Notes: generated by a model from the letters alone, not told the origin. 64,000 nt of DNA from Chitinophagaceae bacterium (GCA_947371755.1 CANBQT010000003.1:59100-123099), one strand, 5' to 3'. Positions 9,823 to 19,095 are shown, counted from the first letter of the stretch. Numbers and translations: made by a program.

Positions 9823-11070
9823 ATGAAAAATTCAGGCATGTGGTGGATTATTGCTGTGGTGATGTTATTATTAGACTTTTATGTGTACCAGGCATTAAAA
9901 ACGGTTACTCAAAATGCTAGTGAAAAAACCAGATTGATGATCCATATTAGTTATTGGGTGATTTCTGGTGTTACACTCTTGTTACTCATGTCGTTCCCTT
10001 ATATTCAAGCACTTCAGACTTCCAAAATTTTCCGCAATTATATTTTTGCCATTTTTCTGGGTTTATTCTTTGCAAAATTGATTGCTTCTCTATTCTTTTT
10101 AACAGATGATCTGAGAAGGGGCTCGGTATTTATGCTTGGTAAAGTTTTGCCGAGTACTGGTGCACAATTCATGGGTGAAGGCAATACTATCCCAAGATCA
10201 ACTTTCCTAAGTTGGCTAGGATTGGGAATTGGTGCCAGTTTATTTGGAACATTGGTGTATGGATTTTCAAACAAATACAACTATCAAATAAAAAGGATCA
10301 AGTTGGCCTATCAAAATTTGCCGGGGGCTTTTAAGGGTATGAAACTGGTTCATATCAGTGATATTCATAGTGGGAGCTTTCAAAACAAAGCAGCAGTGAA
10401 CCATGGAGTAGATATGATTTTAAAAGAAAATGCAGATCTGATTTTGTTCACTGGCGATCTTGTAAATGATCGAGCTACTGAAATGCAGGAATATATGGAT
10501 GTGTTTGGTCGACTTAAAGCACCCATGGGAGTATATAGTACTTTAGGAAATCATGATTATGGCGATTATGTAGCCTGGCCTACACAGGATGAAAAGAAAC
10601 AGAATTTAGAAGATTTAAAAAAAGTACACAAAGACCTGGGATGGCGTTTATTGATGAACGAACATGTAGTTTTTAATCGTGGGGAAGAACAAATTGCCTT
10701 ATTAGGTATTGAAAATTGGGGTGCTAAAGGACGATTCCCTAAATATGGTAAAATGCATGAAGCATATCCGGGTACAGAAACAATCCCATTCAAAATATTA
10801 ATGAGCCATGATCCTAGTCATTGGGATGCAGAGGTTAAAACTAAATACAATGATATTGATCTGATGTTGGCAGGCCATACCCATGGGATGCAATTTGGTT
10901 TAGAGAATCCTTATTTCAAATGGAGCCCTGTACAATGGATGTATCATCAATGGGCGGGATTATATGAGGATGGTAAACAGAAATTATATGTGAATCGTGG
11001 TTATGGGTTCATCGGTTACCCGGGAAGGGTAGGAATCATGCCTGAAATTACAGTCATTGAATTTGTCTAG
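9823..11070 (+). CDS. Membrane-anchored metallophosphoesterase
   Basis: Of 415 residues, the first roughly 150 carry four hydrophobic helices (about 5-25, 40-62, 70-92, 125-150) and the rest is a calcineurin-like phosphoesterase domain. Metal-binding motifs appear in order: HISDIHSG, FTGDLVND, LGNHDYGDY, MSHDPSHW and AGHTHGMQFG. This architecture matches YkuE/YaeI-like enzymes, some of which act on phospholipids or UDP-diacylglucosamine-type substrates; the substrate here is unknown. It is monocistronic, preceded by a 195-bp spacer in which I see only weak promoter-like AT-rich sequence. Confidence 0.9.
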   Translation: MKNSGMWWIIAVVMLLLDFYVYQALKTVTQNASEKTRLMIHISYWVISGVTLLLLMSFPYIQALQTSKIFRNYIFAIFLGLFFAKLIASLFFLTDDLRRGSVFMLGKVLPSTGAQFMGEGNTIPRSTFLSWLGLGIGASLFGTLVYGFSNKYNYQIKRIKLAYQNLPGAFKGMKLVHISDIHSGSFQNKAAVNHGVDMILKENADLILFTGDLVNDRATEMQEYMDVFGRLKAPMGVYSTLGNHDYGDYVAWPTQDEKKQNLEDLKKVHKDLGWRLLMNEHVVFNRGEEQIALLGIENWGAKGRFPKYGKMHEAYPGTETIPFKILMSHDPSHWDAEVKTKYNDIDLMLAGHTHGMQFGLENPYFKWSPVQWMYHQWAGLYEDGKQKLYVNRGYGFIGYPGRVGIMPEITVIEFV

Positions 11071-11114
11071 TATATTATTGCAAGATTCACATTTTTACAT
11101 TTCATTTAAAAACA

Positions 11115-11130
11115 TTGGCACGGCATTGGT
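11115..11130 (+). promoter_or_regulatory. Possible sigma-54 promoter for the outer-membrane protein gene
   Basis: TTGGCACG-GCAT-TGGT matches the -24 half of the sigma-54 consensus exactly, and the -12 half only in part (TGGT rather than TTGC). The ATG is 24 nt further on, giving a plausible leader of about 12 nt. No enhancer-binding activator gene is nearby. Confidence 0.4.
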
Positions 11131-11153
11131 AGTTGAATAGGAAACTAGATACT

Positions 11154-11750
11154 ATGAAAAAATTATTGTTATTATCATTTGCCTTTTTTGCAATAGCTGT
11201 AGCTGTAAATGCACAAGGTGGATTTAGATTGGGTATAAAGGGAGGATTGAACTTAAATCAAATTCAGGGAGTATCCTTTAATAATGGATTTAATTATGGA
11301 TACCATTTAGGAGGATTCGCAGAAATAGATTTTACGAAAAAATTTGGTATACAACCAGAAGTATTGTGGAACCAATCTAATTCGCAAATGTCTGGAGAGT
11401 TTGCAACATTATATCCATCCATCACAAATCCAAATACCTTAAACCAGGATGTAGTGTTGAACTATTTATCAATCCCAATCTTGTTACGATATAATCTGGG
11501 AAGTATGTTTTCAGTTGTGGCAGGGCCACAGTTTGGCATTCTGATGAATAAGAATCAGAATATTTTGCAGAATGGACAAAAAGCTTTCTCAGATGGTGAT
11601 TTCTCTTTGGCTGCAGGATTACAGGTTAATTTAAAAGTATTAAGACTCTATGGTCGTTACAATGTTGGTATGAAAAATATCAATCAGATCGATCAGCAAG
11701 ATAAATGGACCAGTCAGCAAATCCAGCTGGGTGTTGGATTAAGATTATAA
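11154..11750 (+). CDS. Outer-membrane beta-barrel protein (porin-like, OMP_b-brl_2 type)
   Basis: A 198-residue exported protein: signal peptide MKKLLLLSFAFFAIAVAVNA with cleavage before QGG, then repeated amphipathic beta-strands such as FRLGIKGGLNLNQ, a glycine-rich turn pattern and a terminal strand ending IQLGVGLRL, typical of eight-stranded Bacteroidota barrels. I use the ATG at 11154; an upstream TTG at 11133 would place seven extra residues before the signal peptide. It has its own terminator just downstream, so it is a single-gene unit. The ligand or structural role is unknown. Confidence 0.85.
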   Translation: MKKLLLLSFAFFAIAVAVNAQGGFRLGIKGGLNLNQIQGVSFNNGFNYGYHLGGFAEIDFTKKFGIQPEVLWNQSNSQMSGEFATLYPSITNPNTLNQDVVLNYLSIPILLRYNLGSMFSVVAGPQFGILMNKNQNILQNGQKAFSDGDFSLAAGLQVNLKVLRLYGRYNVGMKNINQIDQQDKWTSQQIQLGVGLRL

Positions 11751-11771
11751 TATACTAATCCATGAAAAACC

Positions 11772-11800
11772 AAGGCATCCAAAAAGGATGCCTTTTTTTT
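11772..11800 (+). terminator. Intrinsic terminator
   Basis: A perfect 9-bp stem (11772-11780 with 11786-11794), A5 loop and an eight-T tail. It ends the outer-membrane barrel gene. Confidence 0.92.
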
Positions 11801-11882
11801 GAAATACTCAATTGATATAAATAATCCTAAAGTGGTTATTTTGCAGTAATTATTTCTTCAGGCAATTTTTTAAAAAAGTACA

Positions 11883-12956
11883 GTGAACACATTCTCTTAC
11901 GAACGATTATATCAGTTTACACATGCAGTATTTCTTAAAATGGGATGTTCACTGCAAGATGCAACCACAGCTGCAACAGTATTGATCTCTGCTGATTTAC
12001 GCGGAATTGATAGTCATGGTGTAGCAAGATTAAGCGGGTATTTAAGATTGTGGGAGGCCGGACGTATCAATGCTACACCCAAAATTAAAGTGGTATATGA
12101 AACTCCTTCTACGGCAGTGGTAGATGGGGATGCTGGTTTGGGTTTAGTGGTTGCACCTTTTGCGATGCAAGTGGCAATAGATAAAGCGAGAAATGTAGGA
12201 ACAGGTTGGGTGAGTGTAAAAAATTCTAATCACTTTGGGATTGCAGGTATACATGCGATGATGGCGCTCAAAGAAGACATGATTGGTATGGCAATGACCA
12301 ATGCTTCAGCTTTAGTTGCACCAACTTTTTCAAATGAAAGAATGCTGGGCACTAATCCTATTGCCGTAGCAATTCCGGCCAATGAACAACCCGCATTTGT
12401 TGCAGACTTTGCCACTACAACTGCTGCCAATGGAAAATTAGAAATCCTGCAAAGAAAAAATGCTGACATACCACTTGGCTGGGCTCAGGATCTAGAAGGA
12501 AATCCTTCTGTTGATGCGAATATTTTAAAGAAGCAAGGTGCTTTACTGCCATTGGGTAGTGATCGTGAACACGGAAGTCATAAAGGATATGCATTAGGTA
12601 GCATCGTTGATATTTTTTCAGCTGTACTTAGCGGGGCTTCTTATGGCCCTTGGGCGCCACCTTTTCCTGCATATATTCCAATGCCTGAAAATCAGCCCGG
12701 GCAAGGGTTAGGGCACTTTTTGGGTGCCATGAGAGTGGATGCATTTCGTCCTGCAGAAGAATTTAAAGGTCATATGGACAATTGGATTGAACGCTTTAGA
12801 AATGGAATACCTTCAGAGGGAAATGAAAAAGTATTAATTCCAGGCGATCCGGAAAGAGAAATGGAAGCCATTCGAATAAAAGAAGGGATACCTTTAGTTG
12901 AACCAGTAGAAAAAGACTTACACGAAATAGCTGAAAAGTTTAGATTGAATTTATAA
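11883..12956 (+). CDS. Ldh-family malate/L-lactate (ureidoglycolate-type) dehydrogenase
   Basis: A 357-residue NAD(P)-dependent 2-hydroxyacid oxidoreductase of the Ldh_2 family. Visible family blocks are RGIDSHGVARLSGYL (about 39-53), VKNSNHFGIAG (about 113-123), LGTNPIA near 158 and DREHGSHKGYALG near 225, containing the catalytic His region. Substrates in the family include malate, lactate, ureidoglycolate and diketogulonate; the sequence does not decide. The start is a GTG at 11883 because the conserved N-terminus begins there and no ATG lies before residue 20. It is followed after 12 bp by the GH19 gene, probably in one transcript. Confidence 0.85.
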   Translation: MNTFSYERLYQFTHAVFLKMGCSLQDATTAATVLISADLRGIDSHGVARLSGYLRLWEAGRINATPKIKVVYETPSTAVVDGDAGLGLVVAPFAMQVAIDKARNVGTGWVSVKNSNHFGIAGIHAMMALKEDMIGMAMTNASALVAPTFSNERMLGTNPIAVAIPANEQPAFVADFATTTAANGKLEILQRKNADIPLGWAQDLEGNPSVDANILKKQGALLPLGSDREHGSHKGYALGSIVDIFSAVLSGASYGPWAPPFPAYIPMPENQPGQGLGHFLGAMRVDAFRPAEEFKGHMDNWIERFRNGIPSEGNEKVLIPGDPEREMEAIRIKEGIPLVEPVEKDLHEIAEKFRLNL

Positions 12957-12968
12957 TTTCAAAAATTC

Positions 12969-13871
12969 ATGAAGCAAGCCGTTTATTTTTTTTCACTTTT
13001 ACTTGCACTGTTTTTTTTATCTTCCTGTGCCGCAGTAATAGATGAAAAAGATGATGTGATTATTGCGAATAAAAAAAATGTCCATACCAATCTCACTAAA
13101 TTTTTAGACACTAAGAAATGGGATCTTTTATTTCCCAATCGATTTCATATTTCAAAATATCCTGACAGTAATTTTGTAAGAGTAACCAAGAAAGACTTCT
13201 ATAATTTTAATGCATTTGTAACTGCTGCAAAAATGTTTCCTCTTTTTTTAGGGGAGGGTACTGATAGTAGTCAAAAGAGAGAGCTGGCTGCTTTTTTAGC
13301 TAATATGGCGCATGAAACAAGTGGTGGATGGGATGATGCCCCAGGTGGGTTTCAGCAATGGGGATTATATTTTGTTTCTGAAAAAGGATTTCCCAATGAA
13401 TCTTTCCTTTATGCCGATTCTAGCAAAAAAAAATGGCTGCCGGTATCAGGAAAATCATATCATGGCAGAGGGCCGATGCAATTAAGCTGGAACTATAATT
13501 ATGGACAATTCAGCGAAGCTTATTTTGGCGACAAACAAGTTTTACTGAATGATCCTGATTTGCTTTTAAAAGATTCTGTATTATGTTTTGCAAGTGCTAT
13601 CTGGTTCTGGGTTCGCGATCAGTATCCAAAACCTTCCTGCCATGATTTAATGGTTGGTCAGTGGGAGCCTACTGCTAAAGATATAGCAGGGGGAAGGGGG
13701 ATCGGATTTGGAACAGTAGTGAATGTAATTAATGGCGGACTTGAATGTGGTGGTAATCATTCTGAAAGAACTAAATACCGGTACGCTTTTTATCAATACT
13801 TCTGCAATTATTTTCAAATTGATCAAGGACCTAATGCAGAATGCAGCACTCAAACACCATTTGGAAAATAG
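12969..13871 (+). CDS. GH19-family chitinase-like lipoprotein
   Basis: A 300-residue lipoprotein: signal sequence with lipobox LSSC, giving an acylated Cys20. The catalytic domain shows the GH19 motif MAHETSGGW with the probable catalytic acid Glu116 and a second Glu at 138 (VSEKGF), plus YHGRGPMQLSWNYNYG at 164-179, which is the family signature. GH19 enzymes cleave chitin or, in bacteria, sometimes peptidoglycan-like polymers. Lipid anchoring places it at the envelope, possibly the cell surface. Both catalytic glutamates appear intact, so activity is likely. Confidence 0.92.
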   Translation: MKQAVYFFSLLLALFFLSSCAAVIDEKDDVIIANKKNVHTNLTKFLDTKKWDLLFPNRFHISKYPDSNFVRVTKKDFYNFNAFVTAAKMFPLFLGEGTDSSQKRELAAFLANMAHETSGGWDDAPGGFQQWGLYFVSEKGFPNESFLYADSSKKKWLPVSGKSYHGRGPMQLSWNYNYGQFSEAYFGDKQVLLNDPDLLLKDSVLCFASAIWFWVRDQYPKPSCHDLMVGQWEPTAKDIAGGRGIGFGTVVNVINGGLECGGNHSERTKYRYAFYQYFCNYFQIDQGPNAECSTQTPFGK

Positions 13872-13936
13872 GCTACAGGTTTGTCAGACTAACGTTTGTT
13901 AATAAAATTCTTCATTTAAAGTTTATCCTCATTTGG

Positions 13937-13944
13937 TACATTTG
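13937..13944 (+). promoter_or_regulatory. -7 element for lysC
   Basis: TACATTTG matches the Bacteroidota -7 consensus TAnnTTTG and lies 23 nt before the lysC ATG. The -33 position holds only TTTA (13915-13918, spacing 18). Confidence 0.5.
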
Positions 13945-13967
13945 CACTTCAAAATTTTAAGGGTATT

Positions 13968-15287
13968 ATGAAAATAATGAAGTTTGGCGGAACAAGTGTG
14001 GGTAAGCCAGAACGTATGCATCAAGTGTCTCAACTAATCACTAAAGATGCTGAATCAAAGATTGTTGTGTTAAGTGCATTGAGTGGAACAACCAATGCCC
14101 TGGTAGATATCAGTAATAGTTTAGCAGAGAGCAATCGTGAAGCTGCCAAGAAGAAAATAGATACCTTAGAAGCACATTACCGTCAGTTTGTGTTAGACCT
14201 GGTTAAGCAAGATGGGAACCGTTCAAAAGCGAATGCTATTATTTCAGAGCATTTCGAATTTCTAAATATTATTCTTAGAATTTCTTTCAGTGAGGCTTTG
14301 AATAAAGATATTCTTGCCCAGGGAGAGTTGATGAGCACTAAATTATTTTGTGTTTATTTAGAAGAACAAGGGATTGAACATTTGTTATTACCTGCATTGG
14401 AGTTTATGGTGATTGATGCAAATGAAGAACCAAATTTTCCATTGATTCGAACAAAGCTTTCTGCCATCTTAGCTGAGCATACAGATAAAAAAATCTTTAT
14501 CACACAAGGATATATCTGCCGCAATGTTCGCGGTGAAGTTGATAATTTAAAACGTGGAGGTAGTGATTATACTGCTTCATTAGTAGCTGCGGCTATCAAT
14601 GCAACTGTTTGTGAAATTTGGACAGATATTGATGGAATGCACAATAACGATCCAAGAATCGTCAACAAAACTGTGGCTATTGAGCAATTAAGTTTTGATG
14701 AGGCTGCTGAGTTGGCTTATTTCGGTGCAAAGATTTTGCATCCAACTTGTATCTGGCCCGCACAACAAGAAAACGTGCCAGTTAAGTTGTTGAATACCAT
14801 GCAACCCGAAGCTGCCGGAACGGTCATTACCAAAGAAGCTGGAAGTGTTGGGGTGAAAGCTGTTGCTGCCAAGGACGGAATCATTGCAATTAAAATTAAA
14901 AGTAGCCGTATGCTTTTAGCCTATGGTTTTTTACGTAAAGTTTTTGAGGTATTTGAAAAATACCGCACTTCTATTGATATGATCACCACTTCTGAAGTTG
15001 CCGTTTCAGTTACGATTGATTCTGATGTGGCACTTTCAGAAATCGTAAAAGAATTAGAACCATTTGGAACGGTTGAAGTTGAAAAAGATCAATCCATCGT
15101 TTCAATTGTAGGAAATGAGATAGCCAAGACAGATGATGTTCTGATGAAGTTATTTGATGCAGTTCGTGAAATACCTGTAACCATGGTAAGCTATGGTGGA
15201 AGTCCTCACAATATTTCACTACTGGTTCCGAAAGAATACAGAACTAAGACATTGCAATTGTTGAATAGTGGTCTGTTTGGGTTATAG
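13968..15287 (+). CDS. lysC: Aspartate kinase
   Basis: Phosphorylates aspartate, the first step toward lysine, threonine, methionine and diaminopimelate. The 439-residue protein is monofunctional: kinase domain with KFGGTSVGKPE at 5-15 and RGGSDYTASL near 198, followed by two ACT domains (about 300-439) that in this family bind amino-acid effectors. No homoserine dehydrogenase domain is fused. A short leader with no lysine or other recognisable riboswitch precedes it, so control is probably allosteric. A terminator follows. Confidence 0.95.
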   Translation: MKIMKFGGTSVGKPERMHQVSQLITKDAESKIVVLSALSGTTNALVDISNSLAESNREAAKKKIDTLEAHYRQFVLDLVKQDGNRSKANAIISEHFEFLNIILRISFSEALNKDILAQGELMSTKLFCVYLEEQGIEHLLLPALEFMVIDANEEPNFPLIRTKLSAILAEHTDKKIFITQGYICRNVRGEVDNLKRGGSDYTASLVAAAINATVCEIWTDIDGMHNNDPRIVNKTVAIEQLSFDEAAELAYFGAKILHPTCIWPAQQENVPVKLLNTMQPEAAGTVITKEAGSVGVKAVAAKDGIIAIKIKSSRMLLAYGFLRKVFEVFEKYRTSIDMITTSEVAVSVTIDSDVALSEIVKELEPFGTVEVEKDQSIVSIVGNEIAKTDDVLMKLFDAVREIPVTMVSYGGSPHNISLLVPKEYRTKTLQLLNSGLFGL

Positions 15288-15293
15288 AATAAG

Positions 15294-15388
15294 TCAAAAG
15301 TAAAAATTCAAAATTCAAAAAATAATTGAATTATTAAAAAGGCTGTCTCTTTCGAGCAGCCTTTTTACTTTTGAATTTTTACTTTTGA
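15294..15388. repeat. 20-bp perfect inverted repeat enclosing the lysC/queA terminator
   Basis: Arms 15294-15313 and 15369-15388 are perfect inverted copies made of AAAAGT/AAAATTC-like units. They bracket a smaller hairpin (15336-15345 with 15357-15366, AAAAAGGCTG stem, 11-nt loop) with A and T tails, which I read as a two-way terminator for the convergent lysC and queA genes. The right arm ends two bases before the queA stop codon. Confidence 0.8.
15336..15366. terminator. Bidirectional intrinsic terminator between lysC and queA
   Basis: A 10-bp perfect stem AAAAAGGCTG paired with CAGCCTTTTT, with T or A runs on both sides, between convergent genes. Confidence 0.88.
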
Positions 15389-15389
15389 A

Positions 15390-16439
15390 TTAGATTATCA
15401 ACAAAGCATCTCCATAACTGAAGAACCTATATTTATCTTTAATGGCTTTCTTGTAAGCCTCAATAGCTAAGTCATAACCAGCAAAAGCACAAGTCATAAT
15501 CAATAAACTTGTTTTTGGAAGATGGAAATTTGTAACCAGACTATCAGCTACATTAAAATTATAAGGTGGGTGAATAAAGTGATTGGTCCATCCTTCACTT
15601 GGCTTCAACATTTTCTGAGCAGTAAAGCTACTTTCCATAGCACGCATTGTGGTTGTACCAATTGAGCAAATTCTTTTTCCGTTTTCTTTGGCCTTATTTA
15701 CAATTTTACAAGCTTCTTCATTGATCTGATAGTATTCTGCGTCCATCTTATGTTTACTTAGATCTTCAACTTCAATAGGACGGAATGTTCCAAGACCTGT
15801 ATGTAAAGTAACTTCTGCAAAACGAACACCTAAAATTTCGCAACGTTTGATCAATTCCTTAGAAAAGTGCAAACCTGCAGTTGGAGCTGCTACAGCACCT
15901 TCATGCTTCGCATAAACTGTTTGGTAACGTTCTTTATCTTCTTCATCAGGCTTGCGCTTGATGTATTTAGGTAAAGGAGTCTCTCCTAAAAATTCCAACA
16001 TCTTTTTAAAACTCTCGTCATCATCATCCCATAAAAATCGGATGGTACGGCCACGGCTGGTAGTATTATCAATTACTTCAGCAACTAGCTCTTCGTTATC
16101 TCCAAAATATAATTTGTTCCCTACACGAATCTTTCTTGCGGGATCAACGATTACATCCCATAAACGGTTGGGTTTATTTAATTCGCGTAATAAAAAAACT
16201 TCGATTTTAGCACCTGTTTTCTCTTTACGGCCATACATTCTTGCCGGAAATACTTTGGTGTTATTTACTACAAATACGTCTTTGTCATCATAGTATTCTA
16301 AGATGTCGCGGAAATGCTTGTTTTCCATATGCCCGGTTTTACGGTCAACAACCATCATTCGGCTGTCTTCCCTTTTTTTGGTAGGGTTCTGGGCAATAAG
16401 GTTTAACGGAAGGTCAAACTTGAATTGTGATAATTTCAT
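15390..16439 (-). CDS. queA: S-adenosylmethionine:tRNA ribosyltransferase-isomerase
   Basis: Transfers and isomerises the ribosyl moiety of SAM onto preQ1 in tRNA wobble position 34, forming epoxyqueuosine. The 349-residue length is normal; the N-terminal LSQFKFDLP...LIAQNP, the FPARMYGRK block near 66-74 and PTAGLHFS near 190 are diagnostic. No other queuosine gene is in the window. Its leader contains a -7 element TACCTTTG (minus strand, 16545-16538) and a hairpin, but nothing that fits a preQ1 riboswitch. Confidence 0.96.
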   Translation of the reverse strand: MKLSQFKFDLPLNLIAQNPTKKREDSRMMVVDRKTGHMENKHFRDILEYYDDKDVFVVNNTKVFPARMYGRKEKTGAKIEVFLLRELNKPNRLWDVIVDPARKIRVGNKLYFGDNEELVAEVIDNTTSRGRTIRFLWDDDDESFKKMLEFLGETPLPKYIKRKPDEEDKERYQTVYAKHEGAVAAPTAGLHFSKELIKRCEILGVRFAEVTLHTGLGTFRPIEVEDLSKHKMDAEYYQINEEACKIVNKAKENGKRICSIGTTTMRAMESSFTAQKMLKPSEGWTNHFIHPPYNFNVADSLVTNFHLPKTSLLIMTCAFAGYDLAIEAYKKAIKDKYRFFSYGDALLII

Positions 16440-16537
16440 GTGTCTATTCTATTTTTAAATGATAGCCACATTCAGTTGTTATCCCGCAAAGGCAGGATGC
16501 ACTAACTTCATGTTACGGCATGAATTTTGGAAGTTGG

Positions 16538-16545
16538 CAAAGGTA
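16538..16545 (-). promoter_or_regulatory. -7 element for queA
   Basis: Read on the minus strand this is TACCTTTG, identical to the -7 elements of rplK and the tRNA cluster. It would give a leader of roughly 90 nt. I see no good TTTG at the -33 position. Confidence 0.45.
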
Positions 16546-16684
16546 AGGTTTAATCTTGTTTAAACCTTTTTTTAACAAGATCAACGGGTAATTTTTACAC
16601 GATGATGCTATTTATTGACAGCCTTTCACCTAAATTTGCACAAACATTTGTTAGTTTAAGGAAAGGGACAGAAAAAAAATATAT

Positions 16685-17365
16685 ATGATTCGACAATTTT
16701 GGTGGAAAGCATTGGCTATCGTTCTTTTAATTTACACCTGCACCTATGGTTTTTATGTAAAAATCCCTAAAATGGATGATCGGATGCAGGAATCAGTCCG
16801 AAACTTTTTCTTCCATGTACCCATGTGGTTTGGCATGATGGTTTTATTATTTGTTTCAGTTTATTACGCAGTTAAGTATTTGCGTACTCCTAATCCGGTG
16901 TACGATTTCTATTCCAATGCTTTTGCAGCAACTGGTACAATTTTTTCTTTATTGGGCATATTTACTGGTGCTATCTGGGCAAACTATCAATGGGGAAGCC
17001 CCTGGAGTGGAGATCCTAAGCAAAATGGGGCCGCTATTGCCATTTTAATTTATCTGGCATATTTCGTTTTAAGAGGAAGTATGCACGATGAAGAAAAGAA
17101 AATGAGGATAGGGGCTGTGTATAATATTTTCGCCTTCTTTATGTTATTTCCTACACTTTGGATATTACCCCGATTAACCGAGTCTTTACATCCGGGAGGA
17201 CAGGGCAGTGAAGGCAATCCGGGCATTAATGGAAAGGACATGGACATGCATATGCGTACAGTTTTTTATCCTGCTGTTATCGGTTGGACATTACTGGGTG
17301 TTTGGATTTCAACTTTGAGTGTCAGATATCAAATTTTAAAAGAAAAGCAATTGAACAATGAATAA
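16685..17365 (+). CDS. ccmC: Cytochrome c maturation haem-handling protein CcmC
   Basis: A 226-residue integral membrane protein with about six helices and the tryptophan-rich haem motif WGSPWSGDPKQ at about residues 101-111, diagnostic for the CcmC/CcsA family. CcmC moves haem to the chaperone CcmE in the periplasm for c-type cytochrome assembly. The CcmD-like gene overlaps its end by 8 bp, supporting the Ccm (system I) reading. ccmB lies 4 kb away on the opposite strand; ccmA, ccmE and ccmF are not in this window. Confidence 0.93.
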   Translation: MIRQFWWKALAIVLLIYTCTYGFYVKIPKMDDRMQESVRNFFFHVPMWFGMMVLLFVSVYYAVKYLRTPNPVYDFYSNAFAATGTIFSLLGIFTGAIWANYQWGSPWSGDPKQNGAAIAILIYLAYFVLRGSMHDEEKKMRIGAVYNIFAFFMLFPTLWILPRLTESLHPGGQGSEGNPGINGKDMDMHMRTVFYPAVIGWTLLGVWISTLSVRYQILKEKQLNNE

Positions 17366-17576
17366 TTTAAAAAAACTTATCCTACTTTTTGTATTTGCGT
17401 TTTATCAGATCATCGCAAATGCCCAGGCAGCAACTACAGATGCCAATAGTAATGATTTGATGCGTAGTAACGGAAGGATCTTTTTAGTAATGACAATCGT
17501 GGTATTCATTGTGATTGGATTGCTAATATATGTTTACAGCCTTGATAGGAAAATAAGTAAACTAGAAAAAAAGTAA
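17358..17576 (+). CDS. ccmD: CcmD-family protein
   Basis: A 72-residue protein with a predicted N-terminal signal (ending near NAQA at 23-26) and one transmembrane helix (about 43-62) followed by a charged tail, SLDRKISKLEKK. CcmD proteins associate with CcmC and help release the CcmE-haem complex. Assignment rests mainly on size, topology and the 8-bp overlap with ccmC; small membrane proteins have few diagnostic residues. Confidence 0.8.
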   Translation: MNNLKKLILLFVFAFYQIIANAQAATTDANSNDLMRSNGRIFLVMTIVVFIVIGLLIYVYSLDRKISKLEKK

Positions 17577-17649
17577 TCTCAGGTTCTTCCTGCTCAGAAG
17601 CACTTGTTGGTTGATAAAGGTCAAAAAATAACGAACTAAAAAATTGCTC

Positions 17650-19071
17650 ATGTCAAGTCAAAAACCTTACAGTTTCTTTCAAAGCGTTGAAAGAAGCTTT
17701 GATAAAGCAGCCAAGTTCACCAATTGGGAACCAGGTTTGCTAGAACAAATTAAAGCTTGCAATAGTATTTACAGTATGCGTTTCCCAGTAACTATGGATG
17801 ATGGCCGCATCGAAGTAATTGAAGCCTACAGAATACAGCACTCACAGCATAAAACGCCTTGTAAAGGAGGTATACGTTTTAGTATGGCTGTAAATCAGGA
17901 TGAGGTGATGGCGCTGGCTTCTTTAATGACCTATAAATGTGCTATTGTGAATGTGCCTTTTGGAGGTGCGAAAGGTGGAATTAAGATCAGCCCTAGAAAC
18001 CACAGTGCTGCCGAATTAGAAAGAATTACGCGTCGTTATACAGCTGAGTTAGTGAAGAAAAATTTCATTGGTCCAGGTATTGATGTACCTGCTCCAGATT
18101 ACGGAACAGGCGAGAGAGAGATGTCTTGGATTGTTGATACTTATCAATCTATGAAGCCAGGTGATATTGATAGTGCTGGTTGTGTAACTGGCAAACCAAT
18201 TTCACAAGGTGGTGTTCGAGGTAGAAGAGAAGCCACTGGTTTAGGTGTTTTCTTTGGAGTTAGAGAGGTTTGCAACATGTCTGATGTGATGAAAAAAATC
18301 GGATTAGAAACTGGCATTGAAGGAAAAAAAGTAGTGGTGCAAGGTTTGGGTAATGTTGGTTTTTTCTGCGCTAGATTTTTCAGAGAACATGGGGCAACAA
18401 TTGTATCCATTGCAGAATACGAAGGTGCTATATACAAAGCTGATGGCATTAATGAAGCTGAACTTTTGCAACATAGAAAAACAACTGGAAGTATTTTAAA
18501 TTTTCCCGGTGCCACCAATCTTGCAAAGAATGGCGATGCGCTTGAGTTAGAATGCGATATTTTAATTCCAGCAGCATTAGAAAATGTAATTGATGCAGAG
18601 AATGCGCCTAGGGTGAAAGCTAAGATCATTGCAGAAGCTGCGAATGGCCCATTAACGCCAGAGGCTGATGAGATCTTTGCAGAAAAAGGTATCCTAGTTG
18701 TTCCGGATATGTATCTGAATGCTGGTGGTGTAACAGTTTCTTATTTCGAATGGTTAAAAAATTTAAGTCACGTTCGTTATGGCCGTATGGAGAAACGATT
18801 TACTGAAAATATGAATGCTCATATTTTAAATCAGATTGAAGGATTAACTGGTAAAACCGTAGGTCGTAAGGAAAAAGAATTCATCATGCACGGTGCTGAA
18901 GAAATTGATCTGGTATATAGTGGTTTAGAAGAAACTATGATCAACGCAACTCAGGAAATCATGGAAATAATGGATGCAAATCCAACTATTCCTGATATGA
19001 GAACTGCAGCGTATGTTAGTGCTATCAATAAAGTGGCAATCAGTTATACCGAATTAGGAATCTTTCCATAA
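17650..19071 (+). CDS. gdhA: Glutamate dehydrogenase (Glu/Leu/Phe/Val family)
   Basis: Interconverts glutamate and 2-oxoglutarate plus ammonia, linking nitrogen and the TCA cycle. In the 473-residue form starting at the ATG 17650 (an in-frame TTG two codons earlier is less likely), the substrate lysines are in CKGGIRF (Lys72), TYKCA (Lys96) and the catalytic GGAKGG (Lys108). The Rossmann motif GLGNVG is near 232-237. The length exceeds the usual 410-450 of hexameric enzymes because of a longer C-terminal part. The gene follows ccmD by 73 bp; co-transcription is possible. Confidence 0.93.
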   Translation: MSSQKPYSFFQSVERSFDKAAKFTNWEPGLLEQIKACNSIYSMRFPVTMDDGRIEVIEAYRIQHSQHKTPCKGGIRFSMAVNQDEVMALASLMTYKCAIVNVPFGGAKGGIKISPRNHSAAELERITRRYTAELVKKNFIGPGIDVPAPDYGTGEREMSWIVDTYQSMKPGDIDSAGCVTGKPISQGGVRGRREATGLGVFFGVREVCNMSDVMKKIGLETGIEGKKVVVQGLGNVGFFCARFFREHGATIVSIAEYEGAIYKADGINEAELLQHRKTTGSILNFPGATNLAKNGDALELECDILIPAALENVIDAENAPRVKAKIIAEAANGPLTPEADEIFAEKGILVVPDMYLNAGGVTVSYFEWLKNLSHVRYGRMEKRFTENMNAHILNQIEGLTGKTVGRKEKEFIMHGAEEIDLVYSGLEETMINATQEIMEIMDANPTIPDMRTAAYVSAINKVAISYTELGIFP

Positions 19072-19095
19072 TTGTTTGGATGAAAAAATAACACT

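Noticed and set aside
16440..16540. preQ1 riboswitch before queA
   Set aside because: The leader has a hairpin but lacks the C-rich loop and A-rich tail of known preQ1 classes.
18144..18629. 161-codon open frame antisense to glutamate dehydrogenase
   Set aside because: It mirrors a highly conserved gene and its product looks like reverse-strand codon shadow with no domain.
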